Below, piece after piece: positions 17,001 to 26,383 of a stretch of DNA of 64,000 nt. Origin of the DNA: Paenibacillus soyae (GTDB taxonomy: Bacteria > Bacillota > Bacilli > Paenibacillales > Paenibacillaceae); NCBI RefSeq assembly GCF_024623455.1, contig NZ_JANIPJ010000014.1, forward strand, positions 62,001 to 126,000, written 5' to 3'. The notes below the pieces were generated by a model. The model ran no database searches. It worked only from the letters and a program-made list of their open reading frames with translations, and was not told where the DNA came from. A program made the position numbers and the translations under genes. Every line of letters begins with the position of its first letter. Position 1 is the first letter of the stretch.

Positions 17001-20000
17001 CTGGTCGAAGAAGGAATGGTTCGTATCGACTCGATTCGAATTCAAATCGGCGATACGTGGTCCGATACCGTTTATCCTGTCGGGAAGCAAATAGCGGCCC
17101 GTATTCGGACCTCCATCCGAACGCCCGAAGGTCTGGAATGGTCCGGGACGCTTGGCGGAAGCTCGCTGTACCTGCAGTTCAACGACAGATCAGGCAAATT
17201 TTATACGGACCGAACGACGCTGGGCGCAAACCAGACGACTTATGCATTCGATGTCCCTTTCACCAGCGAATCCTATCCTTATTCGATCTCGCTTACATCC
17301 GGTACAGGGCCGATCGTAGCGACGAAGGCCGACATCAAAGCCGCTAAGCCCGGAACCGTATACGATGCGGAAATCATACCGACCTACCGAATGACGCTGA
17401 GCGGCAGTGTCAAGGACGAAGCCGGCAAACTGCAGGAAGCCAAATATACGCTAGTCGACGATCAAGGGCAGGCGCTCGCAAGCGGAGAAACCTGGGGCTC
17501 GTACAGCATCACGTTTGGCGCGAAGGCCGACACTACCGTTCGGCTGCGCATTACGCCGAAGAACGCGGACTACGCGCCGACAACCGTCGAAGCCGTCATG
17601 GACCGGCCTTCCTTAACCGCCGATGCCGTGTTGACGAAGCGGCCGCAGGCTACGCTGTCGGGCACCGTCTATGCCAAGGACGGAACGCCGGCCAAGGGCG
17701 TTAACGTCCGGGCGACCGTCGTTCAAGAGGGCTACTCGAAGGTGTATGATGCCATCTCGCAAGCGAACGGCACGTATACGCTCTCGCTCCCGGCCGGGGA
17801 CGTAGAAGTAAGGGCAACGAGCTACCAGGAAAGACTGGGATCGCTCTCCCCTCTTCATAAAACCAGCGTTGCCGCCGGAGAAACGGAAACCGCGGATTTG
17901 CGGCTGATGGAAAACGGCCGCATCGGCCTTAAGCTGTTCATACGCAAGGACGGCGGCAATTGGGAGGGACCGCTCGAGATCGACCCGTCGCTGATGCGGT
18001 ACTATTCTATCCACGCCTCTTATCCCATTATGGCAGCGGGCGACCCGCTCGAAGTTCGGGCCGTATCCGGCGACACGGTGCGTCTCTGCGTGAGCGGTGC
18101 CGCGGACGGACTGCCTACGACGTGCCAGCTGGCGACATTGGATCAGAATAATGAAGCAGCCTTAGAATTCCGGCTGGAGGATCTGGATACGGAGGTTTCG
18201 TTCCAGGCGCTTAATCCCGACGGATCGGTCGCACGCTCCGTTCGCGCGGCATTCATTCGGACGGACGGCAGCACGGAGTCCTATTACGATTACGCCGATG
18301 TCGGTCCTCCCGGCAGGACCGTCAAGCTCTCCAAGCCCGGCACGTACAACATGATCATCAACGAAAACGCGGAGTTCACCGGGGCCGTACAGTTCACGAT
18401 CGCCGAAGGCCAACGGCTGCAGCTTGGCAATATACGGCTGGAACCTAAGGGCAAATTCGGAGGCCTGCGCGGCAACGCGATTACCGCATCGACGGATCAA
18501 ATCGCCCAAGGCGGCTCCGTCGATGTGAGAGTCACCTACAATAATACGGGACTCCCGAGCGGTGCCGCGGCGAATGCGCGCCTAATTGTCGAGCTGCCGC
18601 CCGAGACGTCCTTGGAAGCAGGCTCGCTTGTCTTGAACGGCCGCCCCCTTGCCGCAGCTCCGGTCGGCCGGCTGCTCGATATTCCGATGGGTCTAATCGA
18701 GCACTATGATAACGGCTTTGCGCGGTTCCGCTTGCGCATCGACGAGAATAGTCTCGCCGAGTCCGCCTTCATCTCGGCGAAAATCCGATATGACGGCGAT
18801 GGCGGGACGAAGGAGGAACGAATCGGCGACGTACAGGTTCAGCTGTATGCGGCTACCTTGCGCGCGCCCGAGCAGACGACCCGGCGAAGCATTCGAGTAA
18901 GCGGTTATGCGCCCCCCGGCGAAGAAGTAACGGTCTACGCCGATACGCTCGCGCTCGGCCGGGCAGCCGCTTCCCCGCAAGGGTTTTGGTCGATGAGCGT
19001 TGAGCTGCCGGATAACGGCATGCGCTTCCACCGCCTGCGGACGGAGACGACGCTTGCCGGCAAGCGCCTCTCCGGACAGAACGCCGTCGTTCAATTTATA
19101 ACGGATGATCCCGGTCTGGAGCAGATCTCGATGAAGATGGCCGGGGGCGGCGAGCTGAAGACGTTCAAGCCGGAGGATGGCACCGCCGTCTTCCCGTATA
19201 TCGTCGAGCCGGGCAACCCGTTCACCTTCCGTCTAACCTTCCGCGATCCGGATCGGGTCTATGACGTCAGGGTGCAATTCGGCTCCGGAAGCGTGGAAGC
19301 CAAACGCAACGGAGACGAATACGTCGCCGTCGTAAGATTCCCGGAGAAGCTCGGGCCGCTCTACGTGACCTACCAGACCCAATCGGATCCGAGCGAGCTT
19401 TACGAGCCCGCGCCCTCCGAGGCGTATATCCGCAACACCCTGCCCGAATCGCTCGCGGGCTTCGAGACGGAATGGGCGGCATCCGCGGGCGAGAAGACGC
19501 CGGACGGCCGGACGGTAGCCCCGAATTCCCTTGAGACGCGAATCGAGCTGACCGAAGGCGTGTGGGCGAACGTGAAGCTCGCCCGCGAAGAAGTCCCCGG
19601 CTTCGAACCAAGCGAGCAGGACATCCTGCGAGCCGAGCGGTCTGGACGCTCGGTATATGGATTGTCGTTCAGCCGCTCGCAAAGCGGCGGACCGGCGGAG
19701 ATGTCCTTGTCCGCCTATTTCCCGGGCAGAGATTCCGGAAACGTCGTCGCCAAAGGGAGTTCGAACACGTCGAAGCTTGCCCTCTCCGATACGGCGCGCA
19801 CAACGATTAATCTGACCATTGACGCGATGGATAAAGGAACGAAAGTATACGATACCTGGAAAACGGTCAACTCCGTCTTGGACCCGGGAGTATTCGAGCG
19901 CATAGATAAGGATCTGGAGATCGCACGCAACATCTGCGATACGCAAGCTGCCGAATATTATACGAACATGGCGCTGCAGATCCGCTTCGACATCGCCGCC

Positions 20001-22496
20001 CACGAGATTGCGAAGACCGTTATCGGAGGTATCGGCAATCTGCTCCCGGGCTGGGGCTCCGTCCTCTTCTGGGGCGAGTCGCAATGGGCCGGCAAGGAGC
20101 TGGACCAGATTATCGAGGATGAGCTCAAAGAGCTGGAGGATCATCTGAAGCAGTACGATTGCAGCAAGGTGAAACCATGGAAGGCGCCCGATGCCGATCC
20201 CGTCTATATCTGGGATCCAAGCGGATACGTCTACGAAGGGCTCCCTTCCAACCGGATTGAAGGTGCAACGGCAACCGCGCTGTACCTCGAGGACGGCCAA
20301 TGGAAGGTATGGGACGCGGAGTGGTTCGGCCAGATCAATCCCCAGAGGACGGACGGCGAAGGGCGCTACGGCTGGGATGTCCCGGCGGGCATGTGGAAGG
20401 TGCGTTACGAGAAGGACGGCTACGAGACGGCTTACAGCGACGAGCTTGAAGTCCCTCCTCCCCGCTTCGAAGTAAACATTCCGCTTACATCCTATGCCCC
20501 GCCGGAGGTCAGCTATGTGCTGCCAGAGCCCGGGGGCCGGTCGGTCGAGATCGGCTTTACTAAGCCGATGCTGGTCGAGTCGGTAAGCGAAGATTCGGTC
20601 TCCGTTGCGAGAAGCGGCGGCGGGCAGCCGGTAAGCGGCAGCGTAACCGCCAAGCAGCCGGAGCAATCGCCGGAAGGACTGGGCTTGACGGAGGCCATCG
20701 TCTTCACGCCGGATACGCCGCTTGCTTCCGGAGTCGAATACGAGCTCCTCGTCGGCGGCCAGCTGGCCAGCTACGCAGGCACGGCTTTGGACGCTCCCTA
20801 CTTGAGCTCCTTCACCTCTCTTGCATCCGACGACACGCCGCCGTCCGCCGTGGAGAATCTCACGGGAAGCATGGAAGGCGCAACGGCTATATTGGTATGG
20901 GAAAGCCCGGAAGAGGCGGACGGGAACGGCGCGTATATCCGCTACCGCACGGCCGGCTCCGCCGCTTACTCCGCTCCGATAGCCATAGAGAAAGGAAAGC
21001 ATTGGGCCGAGATCGAGGGGCTCGAAGCAGGGTCGGTTTATGACTTCCAGGTTACTTCCGTCGATCTGTCTGGCAATGAGTCGAACTGCGGCTGCATCCG
21101 GCTGGAAGAATACGCGCCTGGACCCGATCTGACGCCTCCGCTGGCCGCGGGCCAAGTAGAAGCGTCAGACACCGGAAACGGCAGGCTTCGAGTCACATGG
21201 AACGATCCTCTCGCCGAGGATTTAGCCGGACTGCGATTGTCTTGGTTCCCAGCCGATCGGCCGGCCGACAGCCAATCGGTTCAAGTGCGGCCCGGTTCCC
21301 AATCGTATTCCATTGAAGGACTGAAGCCATCCACGCGGTATACGATTTCGCTAACCGCCTATGACGATGAAGGCAATTTCTCGGCCGCCGCCGTCGTAAC
21401 AGCTGCAACCGCCCCCTCCTCGGGAGGAAATCCCGATCCGAATCAGGGAGGCGGCCAGACCGGCGGCGAGAAGCCGGATCCCGGTGCAGCCGGCAAGTGG
21501 GAGATCGGTTCCGAAGGCGGCAGGTTCGAAGCGTTCGAAGGACGGCTGAAGCTGATGATTCCGCACGGCATATATGCTGACGGTGTGCAGGTGAAGTGGT
21601 CGGAGCTTAAGGACGACGAATCGAAGCCATCGGACGACTACATCCGTTATTCGCCGACCTACAGGCTGGAGAGCAGCGGCAAGGCGCAGGAAGGCGGCAG
21701 ATTGAAGCTTACGATTACGCATGATCCGCTCATTCTAATCGACTTCTCCCCTAGAGAGCTTGGGCTGTATCGCAAGGATCCCGGCGCCGATGGGGGCTGG
21801 ACCTACGTGGGCGGCGGCGTTCTGCATGGAACCGGCTTCCTGACTTCGGAACCGGAGCTGGACGGCGAATACGCCATTATGCGTTACACTCCAAGAATGG
21901 ATGATCTGAACTCGCATTGGAGCAAGCCCGAAATCGGGATTCTGCTCAGCCGCCATATCGTGCAAGGTGTCGCGCCCGGCCGGTTCGAGCCGAACCGAAG
22001 CCTAACGAGAGCGGAAGCCGCCACCATGCTGATGAATATGATCGAGCAATTAGGCATTGCTCGTCCGGCAGCGACGCGTGCGGCGGAAGCGACGACGGCC
22101 GGAACCGGCTTCTCCGACGTCCGGACGGACGCTTGGTACGCGGAGGACGTTCGGGCGGCGGCCGAGCTCGGTCTCGTCAAAGGCTCGGAAGGCCGCTTCC
22201 GTCCGAATGAACCGATTACCCGCGAAGAGCTGGTCACGCTTCTTGTCCGAGCAGCGACGCTGCTCGGCTACAACGCAGAGAACGGTATCTCCGCGGACGA
22301 GACGCTGCGCCCGTTCCAAGACGCCGCAGCCGTGTCCGCTTGGGCAAGGGATGCAATCTCCGCCGCCGCGCATGAAGGCTGGCTGAGAGGCGACGACTCC
22401 TCCAGGCTGAAGCCCGGCGCGAACACGACCCGTGCCGAAGCAGGGGCTTTGCTCTTGCGCATCATGGAGTTACTGACCCAGGAAGCTGACGCTTAA
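14100..22496 (+). CDS. Giant SLH-anchored surface protein (~2,800 residues)
   Basis: A 2,798-residue exported protein. The start is ATG 14100, ten bases after AAAGGAG; an upstream in-frame TTG (14091) is too close to that site. Order of parts: basic N-terminus and signal peptide ending near 'ISGFAAP'; Ig-like module (~50-140); fibronectin-III-like module (~150-235, 'SLLLRWSPPDS'); TolB/PD40-like beta-propeller repeats (~245-610, e.g. 'SGDGMRIAYIDNGNVYLYD'); carboxypeptidase-regulatory-like modules; a CARDB/DUF11-like module ('SVDVRVTYNNTGLPSG'); a helical segment near 1960-2030; Big_5-like and two fibronectin-III modules; a Gly/Pro linker; and three C-terminal SLH repeats from ~2610. SLH repeats tether proteins to pyruvylated wall polymers. 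No catalytic domain was recognised; a structural, adhesive or ligand-sensing role is possible. Confidence 0.88.
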   Translation: MKHLAARRSPLLRRLFGAALASSILLTTVAAPISGFAAPIQEAAETSASSLSASGAPELTGLPAYATGEYLMVAGTAAPNAAVTLYVGFDGQEPGYYDQTFADENGSFSISLYLDTDGVYTLEAVAELEGAVSPPSERMTVIADRSVPGDIIEPAWDLIGNTSLLLRWSPPDSVMEPIRYRIYDSNGGLLAETQETSYAFEGLEPSRSYVYDIRVADDAGNESPGAFLYAGTSPLSETKLVEGVSFLHNRQSETALSADGSTLAYVDTRLAEKAEAASGTAELKPSLRPSNLYAADTETKETKLLSVKSEGQPWNDVVLEPSTSADGSVTAFVARGAYAPDDAAPGLRHVYRHDSASGETMLVSEPDSSAGEPSISGDGMRIAYIDNGNVYLYDQANPSQRRLISRTSGGEPSAAWNGNPVISEDGHTIAFLTEASNLDGGEEVPPGSNAIAVYSLLEDGLAGFFPHESSSGNISISADGRYIAYTRAADSYLERVFLLDVDEGTDTSLYLNAPPDQLDRKSYDGGTAISGDGQYVFSGVSDYDPELPGVRSYIERFDRETGQVTRVGNPARQAWAPVIDSAGNRVAYWYEDAIYTSCFGDCGDAGSGDPIVSASWTADGEHKIGQFIKPGGEIDLVAYGRKDQTVEAVIRYKSANVPEMQEMSVPLSADARAPETYRGSFELTRGITEVESIVVKPAGAASGGKALASLPELAGILNIEIYADRPERLDLARLLIQAPGENVGEWSISSSQMQYELFGPPRTELSVSLVSPDGQVVLASQSGVITQSGLPTSVTLSPEYLAHLNISVLDEREGTALSGVPVFFRDSSGSLIAETVTDASGHASLPGGGREGARILVSVEAPNTHMPAEAQSLSLRLGTNGLIFRLESKKDTVQSVSLDFDREVGPAWSAAPVIGSRGIVRASAGPGLALQAKILHTLQGSGMSTENAEKLIPLTEVSPGEYEGAPFLVEEGMVRIDSIRIQIGDTWSDTVYPVGKQIAARIRTSIRTPEGLEWSGTLGGSSLYLQFNDRSGKFYTDRTTLGANQTTYAFDVPFTSESYPYSISLTSGTGPIVATKADIKAAKPGTVYDAEIIPTYRMTLSGSVKDEAGKLQEAKYTLVDDQGQALASGETWGSYSITFGAKADTTVRLRITPKNADYAPTTVEAVMDRPSLTADAVLTKRPQATLSGTVYAKDGTPAKGVNVRATVVQEGYSKVYDAISQANGTYTLSLPAGDVEVRATSYQERLGSLSPLHKTSVAAGETETADLRLMENGRIGLKLFIRKDGGNWEGPLEIDPSLMRYYSIHASYPIMAAGDPLEVRAVSGDTVRLCVSGAADGLPTTCQLATLDQNNEAALEFRLEDLDTEVSFQALNPDGSVARSVRAAFIRTDGSTESYYDYADVGPPGRTVKLSKPGTYNMIINENAEFTGAVQFTIAEGQRLQLGNIRLEPKGKFGGLRGNAITASTDQIAQGGSVDVRVTYNNTGLPSGAAANARLIVELPPETSLEAGSLVLNGRPLAAAPVGRLLDIPMGLIEHYDNGFARFRLRIDENSLAESAFISAKIRYDGDGGTKEERIGDVQVQLYAATLRAPEQTTRRSIRVSGYAPPGEEVTVYADTLALGRAAASPQGFWSMSVELPDNGMRFHRLRTETTLAGKRLSGQNAVVQFITDDPGLEQISMKMAGGGELKTFKPEDGTAVFPYIVEPGNPFTFRLTFRDPDRVYDVRVQFGSGSVEAKRNGDEYVAVVRFPEKLGPLYVTYQTQSDPSELYEPAPSEAYIRNTLPESLAGFETEWAASAGEKTPDGRTVAPNSLETRIELTEGVWANVKLAREEVPGFEPSEQDILRAERSGRSVYGLSFSRSQSGGPAEMSLSAYFPGRDSGNVVAKGSSNTSKLALSDTARTTINLTIDAMDKGTKVYDTWKTVNSVLDPGVFERIDKDLEIARNICDTQAAEYYTNMALQIRFDIAAHEIAKTVIGGIGNLLPGWGSVLFWGESQWAGKELDQIIEDELKELEDHLKQYDCSKVKPWKAPDADPVYIWDPSGYVYEGLPSNRIEGATATALYLEDGQWKVWDAEWFGQINPQRTDGEGRYGWDVPAGMWKVRYEKDGYETAYSDELEVPPPRFEVNIPLTSYAPPEVSYVLPEPGGRSVEIGFTKPMLVESVSEDSVSVARSGGGQPVSGSVTAKQPEQSPEGLGLTEAIVFTPDTPLASGVEYELLVGGQLASYAGTALDAPYLSSFTSLASDDTPPSAVENLTGSMEGATAILVWESPEEADGNGAYIRYRTAGSAAYSAPIAIEKGKHWAEIEGLEAGSVYDFQVTSVDLSGNESNCGCIRLEEYAPGPDLTPPLAAGQVEASDTGNGRLRVTWNDPLAEDLAGLRLSWFPADRPADSQSVQVRPGSQSYSIEGLKPSTRYTISLTAYDDEGNFSAAAVVTAATAPSSGGNPDPNQGGGQTGGEKPDPGAAGKWEIGSEGGRFEAFEGRLKLMIPHGIYADGVQVKWSELKDDESKPSDDYIRYSPTYRLESSGKAQEGGRLKLTITHDPLILIDFSPRELGLYRKDPGADGGWTYVGGGVLHGTGFLTSEPELDGEYAIMRYTPRMDDLNSHWSKPEIGILLSRHIVQGVAPGRFEPNRSLTRAEAATMLMNMIEQLGIARPAATRAAEATTAGTGFSDVRTDAWYAEDVRAAAELGLVKGSEGRFRPNEPITREELVTLLVRAATLLGYNAENGISADETLRPFQDAAAVSAWARDAISAAAHEGWLRGDDSSRLKPGANTTRAEAGALLLRIMELLTQEADA

Positions 22497-22509
22497 CCCA
22501 AATACGAAA

Positions 22510-22547
22510 GGCTGGCGCTCCATCAGGGATGCGCCAGCCTTTCATTT
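22510..22547 (+). terminator. Terminator of the giant surface-protein gene
   Basis: Perfect 9-bp stem GGCTGGCGC / GCGCCAGCC (22510-22518, 22531-22539) followed by TTTCATTTT, 13 bases after the stop codon. Confidence 0.9.
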
Positions 22548-22574
22548 TACTTGCTGTTCCCTCGCGTACTCAGA

Positions 22575-23228
22575 TTACGACAAGGCGAGCGGACTCCGCT
22601 GCACGGCGCCAATCCATTCCCTCGCGATCAGCTCGTGCCCCGCCGCGGTGGGATGCACGCCGTCTCTCAGCCAATACGAAGGATTGGTCCGTAAGGCCGC
22701 CTGATCGAAGGGCTCCTGCAGCGCAACGAAGACGGCGCCGTATTGCTCCGCGAGTGTCGAGACGATTCGCCGATAGCCGTCCAGATGGCTGCGCCACTCT
22801 TCCCATCCTTCCACGGCAATACCGGCCTGCAGGAGGAACGGCTCGCACAGAATGAGCCCCGCGTCCGGCAGAATCTCCTTCGTCTCGTCGAGCAGGTGGC
22901 GGTAAGCGCGCTCGAACCGGTCGGTCGCTCCCTCCGGCAGCTTGCGCACGATGCGCCATGCGTCGTTGACCCCGATCAGAATGCTGATCGCGTCCGGTCG
23001 CAGATGAATCGCGTCTTCGTTCCACCTCGCGTAGAGATCGGAGACGCGATTGCCTCCGATGCCCCTATTCACGAAGCGATGGCGGGATTCCGCTAGCTCG
23101 TAACCAAGCTTGCCCGCAATCAGATTGACATAACCTTGCCCTAATGACGAAGAACCTTCTTCCCTTGGCCGACCCGCGTCGGTAATGGAGTCCCCTTGGA
23201 ACAAAATCGTCTTTCCCTTGCCCGCCAT
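22575..23228 (-). CDS. SGNH/GDSL-type esterase
   Basis: A 217-residue hydrolase with all SGNH blocks: 'ILFQGDSITDAGR' (catalytic Ser in GDSIT), 'NRGIGGNRVSDL' (Gly), 'ILIGVNDAWR' (Asn) and 'DGVHPTAAGHELIA' (Asp and His). It has no signal peptide, so it should act in the cytoplasm, most likely removing acetyl or other acyl groups from sugars. Start ATG 23228 is best spaced from GGAGGAGG; ATG 23234 is possible. It is the last gene of the sugar-transport operon, 19 bases after the deacetylase-like gene. Confidence 0.88.
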   Translation of the reverse strand: MAGKGKTILFQGDSITDAGRPREEGSSSLGQGYVNLIAGKLGYELAESRHRFVNRGIGGNRVSDLYARWNEDAIHLRPDAISILIGVNDAWRIVRKLPEGATDRFERAYRHLLDETKEILPDAGLILCEPFLLQAGIAVEGWEEWRSHLDGYRRIVSTLAEQYGAVFVALQEPFDQAALRTNPSYWLRDGVHPTAAGHELIAREWIGAVQRSPLALS

Positions 23229-23247
23229 GTCCATCCTCCTCCGCTTA

Positions 23248-24597
23248 TCACTTCCGCCGTTCCAGCACCAGCTCGATCTTCGCAGGCGCACCCGTAAGAT
23301 TGAAACGCAGAAACGCGAGCCGATCCTGGATCAGCTTCGTCTCCACGCCTGACGAGCAGGAGCGGACCGAATACCCTTGCAGATCGTCCCAATAAGCAAG
23401 GCCGAACGGCATCGGAGGCCAATGGCCGATCTCGAACGTCATGCGGATCACGTTCCCGTTCTTCTCGTAGCCGCTCACGAATACTTGCGGTACGTCCTCC
23501 TCGAATTCGCTCGCCATATTGCCTTTGCCGACGTAATTGCGCAGCCGCTCCGGCGTGCACATGCCCTCGACGAAAGCCATCTGGCACTCGGCGTCGTAAT
23601 ACTGGAACGTGTCGGGCCACGGCCCGGCGGCCGTTCCGCCCATCGTCATCGTATATTCGTTCACTTCGGGACGGGCGAGCGTATCGCGGGTCAGCATGTA
23701 CGAAGGCGCGGTCTGCTCATAACGTTCGTGATACGCTTCGATCGCCAGCGGCAGCGTCGTCCGCGTAATCGGATACTGCGAGATATACTCGAAGAACAGA
23801 TCGAGCATGCCGGCGCATTCTTCGACATGAGAGGCGGGATAGACGGCGAACCGGTCGGTGAATTCCATCTCGTGTCCCTCCTGCTGCTGCAGGAAATACA
23901 CCTCTTCGTTATTCGCCGTATTGTCCAAATAATTATGGAACAGCTTCTTCCAATACTCGATGTTGCTTCCCGTGCACAAGCCCGCGCGCAGCACGTCGTT
24001 CGGGTCGGTCGAGTAGATGCACGGACTGCCGGAATGATACGTCGCGTGCAGATCGCGGGCCGTCCATTCGCTGGCGACCAGCTTGCCCTTGCCCGGATGC
24101 GGCGCCTTGAACCGGCCGCCGTCGATGTACCAGGAGCCCCATGGGATGCCCTTGTGGGTGATGTTATCCCACCATACCTGCTCCCAGCAATATCCCCATA
24201 TGCCCTGGAAGCCCAGCTCCTCCGCGACTTCGACGAAATCCTTGTAAATATTGCCCCTGACCACGATCTTCGTCTTCGCCCAAGGGAAAGCCTCCTGCAA
24301 GGCCGCCCAGCCTTCCTCCAGGGATTCCCGTAATTTCGCCCGGGAATGCTCCGATTCGTCGGCGTAGAACGGCGTCTGCAGGATGACGTCGTCCCCGTAT
24401 TCGTCATGCCAGCGATTAATGCGTTCGGCGAGCACCGGCGCGGATCCGGCGTTGACGATCCAGGTGACCGGAATGCCGTGCTTATGGGCGATCGATGCCG
24501 TCATATCGATGCCGTCGATCGCGATTCCATGCCCCCAGCTCTGATCGACATGGGTCGCGAAGCTGACGAAAGTATAGATCAATTTTTCCGGATTCAC
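23248..24597 (-). CDS. NodB-like/polysaccharide-deacetylase-fold protein (putative)
   Basis: A 449-residue soluble protein. The N-terminal ~250 residues have features of the (beta/alpha)-barrel of deacetylase/GH57-like enzymes: 'IAIDGIDMTASIAHKHGIPVTWIV' (acidic residue at a strand end, then the 'HGIPVTWI' strand common in NodB domains) and 'KIVVRGNIYKDFVEVAEELGF'. The C-terminal ~150 residues are probably a beta domain. It has no signal peptide. It starts with GTG behind GAGAGGAAG and lies between the binding-protein gene and the GDSL esterase gene, suggesting processing of imported, possibly acetylated, sugar. Fold call is moderate; no substrate assigned. Confidence 0.55.
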   Translation of the reverse strand: MNPEKLIYTFVSFATHVDQSWGHGIAIDGIDMTASIAHKHGIPVTWIVNAGSAPVLAERINRWHDEYGDDVILQTPFYADESEHSRAKLRESLEEGWAALQEAFPWAKTKIVVRGNIYKDFVEVAEELGFQGIWGYCWEQVWWDNITHKGIPWGSWYIDGGRFKAPHPGKGKLVASEWTARDLHATYHSGSPCIYSTDPNDVLRAGLCTGSNIEYWKKLFHNYLDNTANNEEVYFLQQQEGHEMEFTDRFAVYPASHVEECAGMLDLFFEYISQYPITRTTLPLAIEAYHERYEQTAPSYMLTRDTLARPEVNEYTMTMGGTAAGPWPDTFQYYDAECQMAFVEGMCTPERLRNYVGKGNMASEFEEDVPQVFVSGYEKNGNVIRMTFEIGHWPPMPFGLAYWDDLQGYSVRSCSSGVETKLIQDRLAFLRFNLTGAPAKIELVLERRK

Positions 24598-24652
24598 GTT
24601 ATGCGCTTCCTCTCTTGTCCCGCACCTGGGAGCACGGTCGTTTATTCAAGGA

Positions 24653-24685
24653 AGCCGGAGAGCTCCCGTAGGGGATTCCCCGGCT
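24653..24685 (-). promoter_or_regulatory. Intercistronic hairpin behind the binding-protein gene
   Basis: An imperfect stem (AGCCGG / CCGGCT plus inner pairs) without a T-run lies between the solute-binding-protein gene and the deacetylase-like gene. Such hairpins often stabilise the upstream message and lower expression of downstream genes; that role is inferred here. Confidence 0.45.
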
Positions 24686-24697
24686 GTTGCCTCGCCT

Positions 24698-26305
24698 CTA
24701 CTTGTTGTTCTCCTGCCGCCATGTATCGATCTGTGCCTGCAGCTCGGCCTGCACCTTCTCGATGCCCGCGGTTTTCAGCCTCGCGTTGCGTTCGTCGATC
24801 ATTTTGGACGGATTCGCGACGGCTCCCGTGGCCAGGATTTTGTATTCCGACACAACGGCCGTCAGCTCCGCGATCTCGTTCTTCACCTTGGAATCGTCGA
24901 AGACGAAGCCCATAAGCGGGAAGCGAACCGCCTCGTCATTGAATTTCTTCCAGTTGATGTACAGATCGTCCGGCTGGCCCGGCTTGAGATAGTTCAGCAT
25001 CTGGTTGCCGATGACCCAGAACAGCGCCGTCGATCCGTAGCCGGAATCCGCGATCGGCTCGATCCGGTTGTCGCCGACCTTCTTGTAGTGCTTCCCTTCG
25101 ATGCCGTGCACGATCAGATTGATGACGTAAGGATCGGTATGCAGATAGTTCAGCACCATCATCGCACGCTCCGGATCCTCGGACGTTCTCGAGATGGAGA
25201 ACATCGAGCCGGTGGCGAGATCCGTTGTTACGATAGGCTCGGTCACGACATGCGACACGTAATCGAACTGGTTGTTGTCGGCGATCTTGATCTCGATGTC
25301 GGAGCCCGGCTTCCACACGCCCGACGACATCCACAGCTTGCCTTGGCGTCTCAGATCCGCCGCGTCGGTCTTGCTTGTTCCCGCATCGGCGTTAATATAG
25401 CCTTTCTCGTAGTAGCTCCGGAACAGCTCGAACTCTTTCTTGTTAATATCCACAAGCTCGGGATCCAGTATCGTCTTCACTTGCATGTCCTCGGACGTGT
25501 AATCCATGAGGAACATCTGCGTCTTGCCCGGCGTCGGGCCGATCGGACGGTAGTTGGAGTTCGTCTCGAACATCATGTGAATGCCGCCGCCCGCATTGCC
25601 CGAGCCGCCGGCCAAGTACAGATTCGTCAGCCCCGGCTCTTCCTTGCCGATCTTCTCGTACCACGGCTCCAGATCCGCCCACTTGTTGATCGTGTCGATC
25701 GGAATGCTATACTTGTCGACGATATCCTTGCGGTAAGTGAACGATTGCCCTTGCGTAATTTCTTTGTTCGTCGGAACGGCGTACAGCTTGCCTTTCATGC
25801 GCGGCGCTTCCAGATAGAGCGGATGCAGCTCTTGCTTAATGCCTTGACCGTGCTTCTCGAGCAGCTCATCCAGCTCCAGGAACGCGCCTTTCGTCACGTT
25901 GCCGAAGTAGTTCAGCCACGACGTCGTGAAGACGAGGTCCATCTTCTCTCCGGTATTCATCATCAGCTCGGTCCGGTTCTGATAGTCGCTCGGAGCGATC
26001 GGCTGCAGCTTGACGGTGGCGTTGATCTTTTCTTTGAAAAATTCGTTCAGCTTCTCTTCGACGAGGCCGTCGTCTGCCTGAGGCGTGCCGAAGTACACGA
26101 TGGACACCTGATACGGCTTCAGCTCGGATGCGGCCGGCGCAGCCGCGGCATTGTCCCCGCTTGGCGATTCGCTTGGGGCGCTCGACGCCGCATCGTTCGT
26201 CTTGCCTTCGTTATTCCCGTTGCCGCCGGACGAACAGGCTTGAAGGACTAGCACGGCCGCCAGCATGATGGCGAGCGCAAGCAGGAATGGATTTTTTTGT
26301 CTCAT
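24698..26305 (-). CDS. Sugar ABC transporter solute-binding lipoprotein (LplA-like)
   Basis: A 535-residue lipoprotein. ATG 26305 is preceded by GGAGGG seven bases upstream. The signal peptide ends in the lipobox L-Q-A-C with the lipidated Cys at residue 24, followed by a Gly/Asn/Ser/Ala-rich linker. The mature part is an extracellular solute-binding fold, and the last ~140 residues match the DUF3502 extension found in LplA-type proteins ('STALFWVIGNQMLNYLKP'). It would catch an oligosaccharide for the two permeases encoded just upstream. Ligand unknown; the co-encoded deacetylase-like and esterase proteins hint at an acetylated sugar. Confidence 0.9.
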   Translation of the reverse strand: MRQKNPFLLALAIMLAAVLVLQACSSGGNGNNEGKTNDAASSAPSESPSGDNAAAAPAASELKPYQVSIVYFGTPQADDGLVEEKLNEFFKEKINATVKLQPIAPSDYQNRTELMMNTGEKMDLVFTTSWLNYFGNVTKGAFLELDELLEKHGQGIKQELHPLYLEAPRMKGKLYAVPTNKEITQGQSFTYRKDIVDKYSIPIDTINKWADLEPWYEKIGKEEPGLTNLYLAGGSGNAGGGIHMMFETNSNYRPIGPTPGKTQMFLMDYTSEDMQVKTILDPELVDINKKEFELFRSYYEKGYINADAGTSKTDAADLRRQGKLWMSSGVWKPGSDIEIKIADNNQFDYVSHVVTEPIVTTDLATGSMFSISRTSEDPERAMMVLNYLHTDPYVINLIVHGIEGKHYKKVGDNRIEPIADSGYGSTALFWVIGNQMLNYLKPGQPDDLYINWKKFNDEAVRFPLMGFVFDDSKVKNEIAELTAVVSEYKILATGAVANPSKMIDERNARLKTAGIEKVQAELQAQIDTWRQENNK

Positions 26306-26383
26306 CTTATAACCCTCCATTTAGTCTAATAATATAGCACGGCGCGCGGGCATTCACCTGTCGCCGAGACTACCGCAGCCGGG

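Noticed and set aside
19233..21155. 640-codon antisense frame inside the giant surface-protein gene (similar long antisense frames at 45730-47388, 40209-41759 and 25088-26251)
   Set aside because: Arg/Ala/Gln-rich translations without family motifs or ribosome binding sites; they mirror codon use of the real GC-rich genes.
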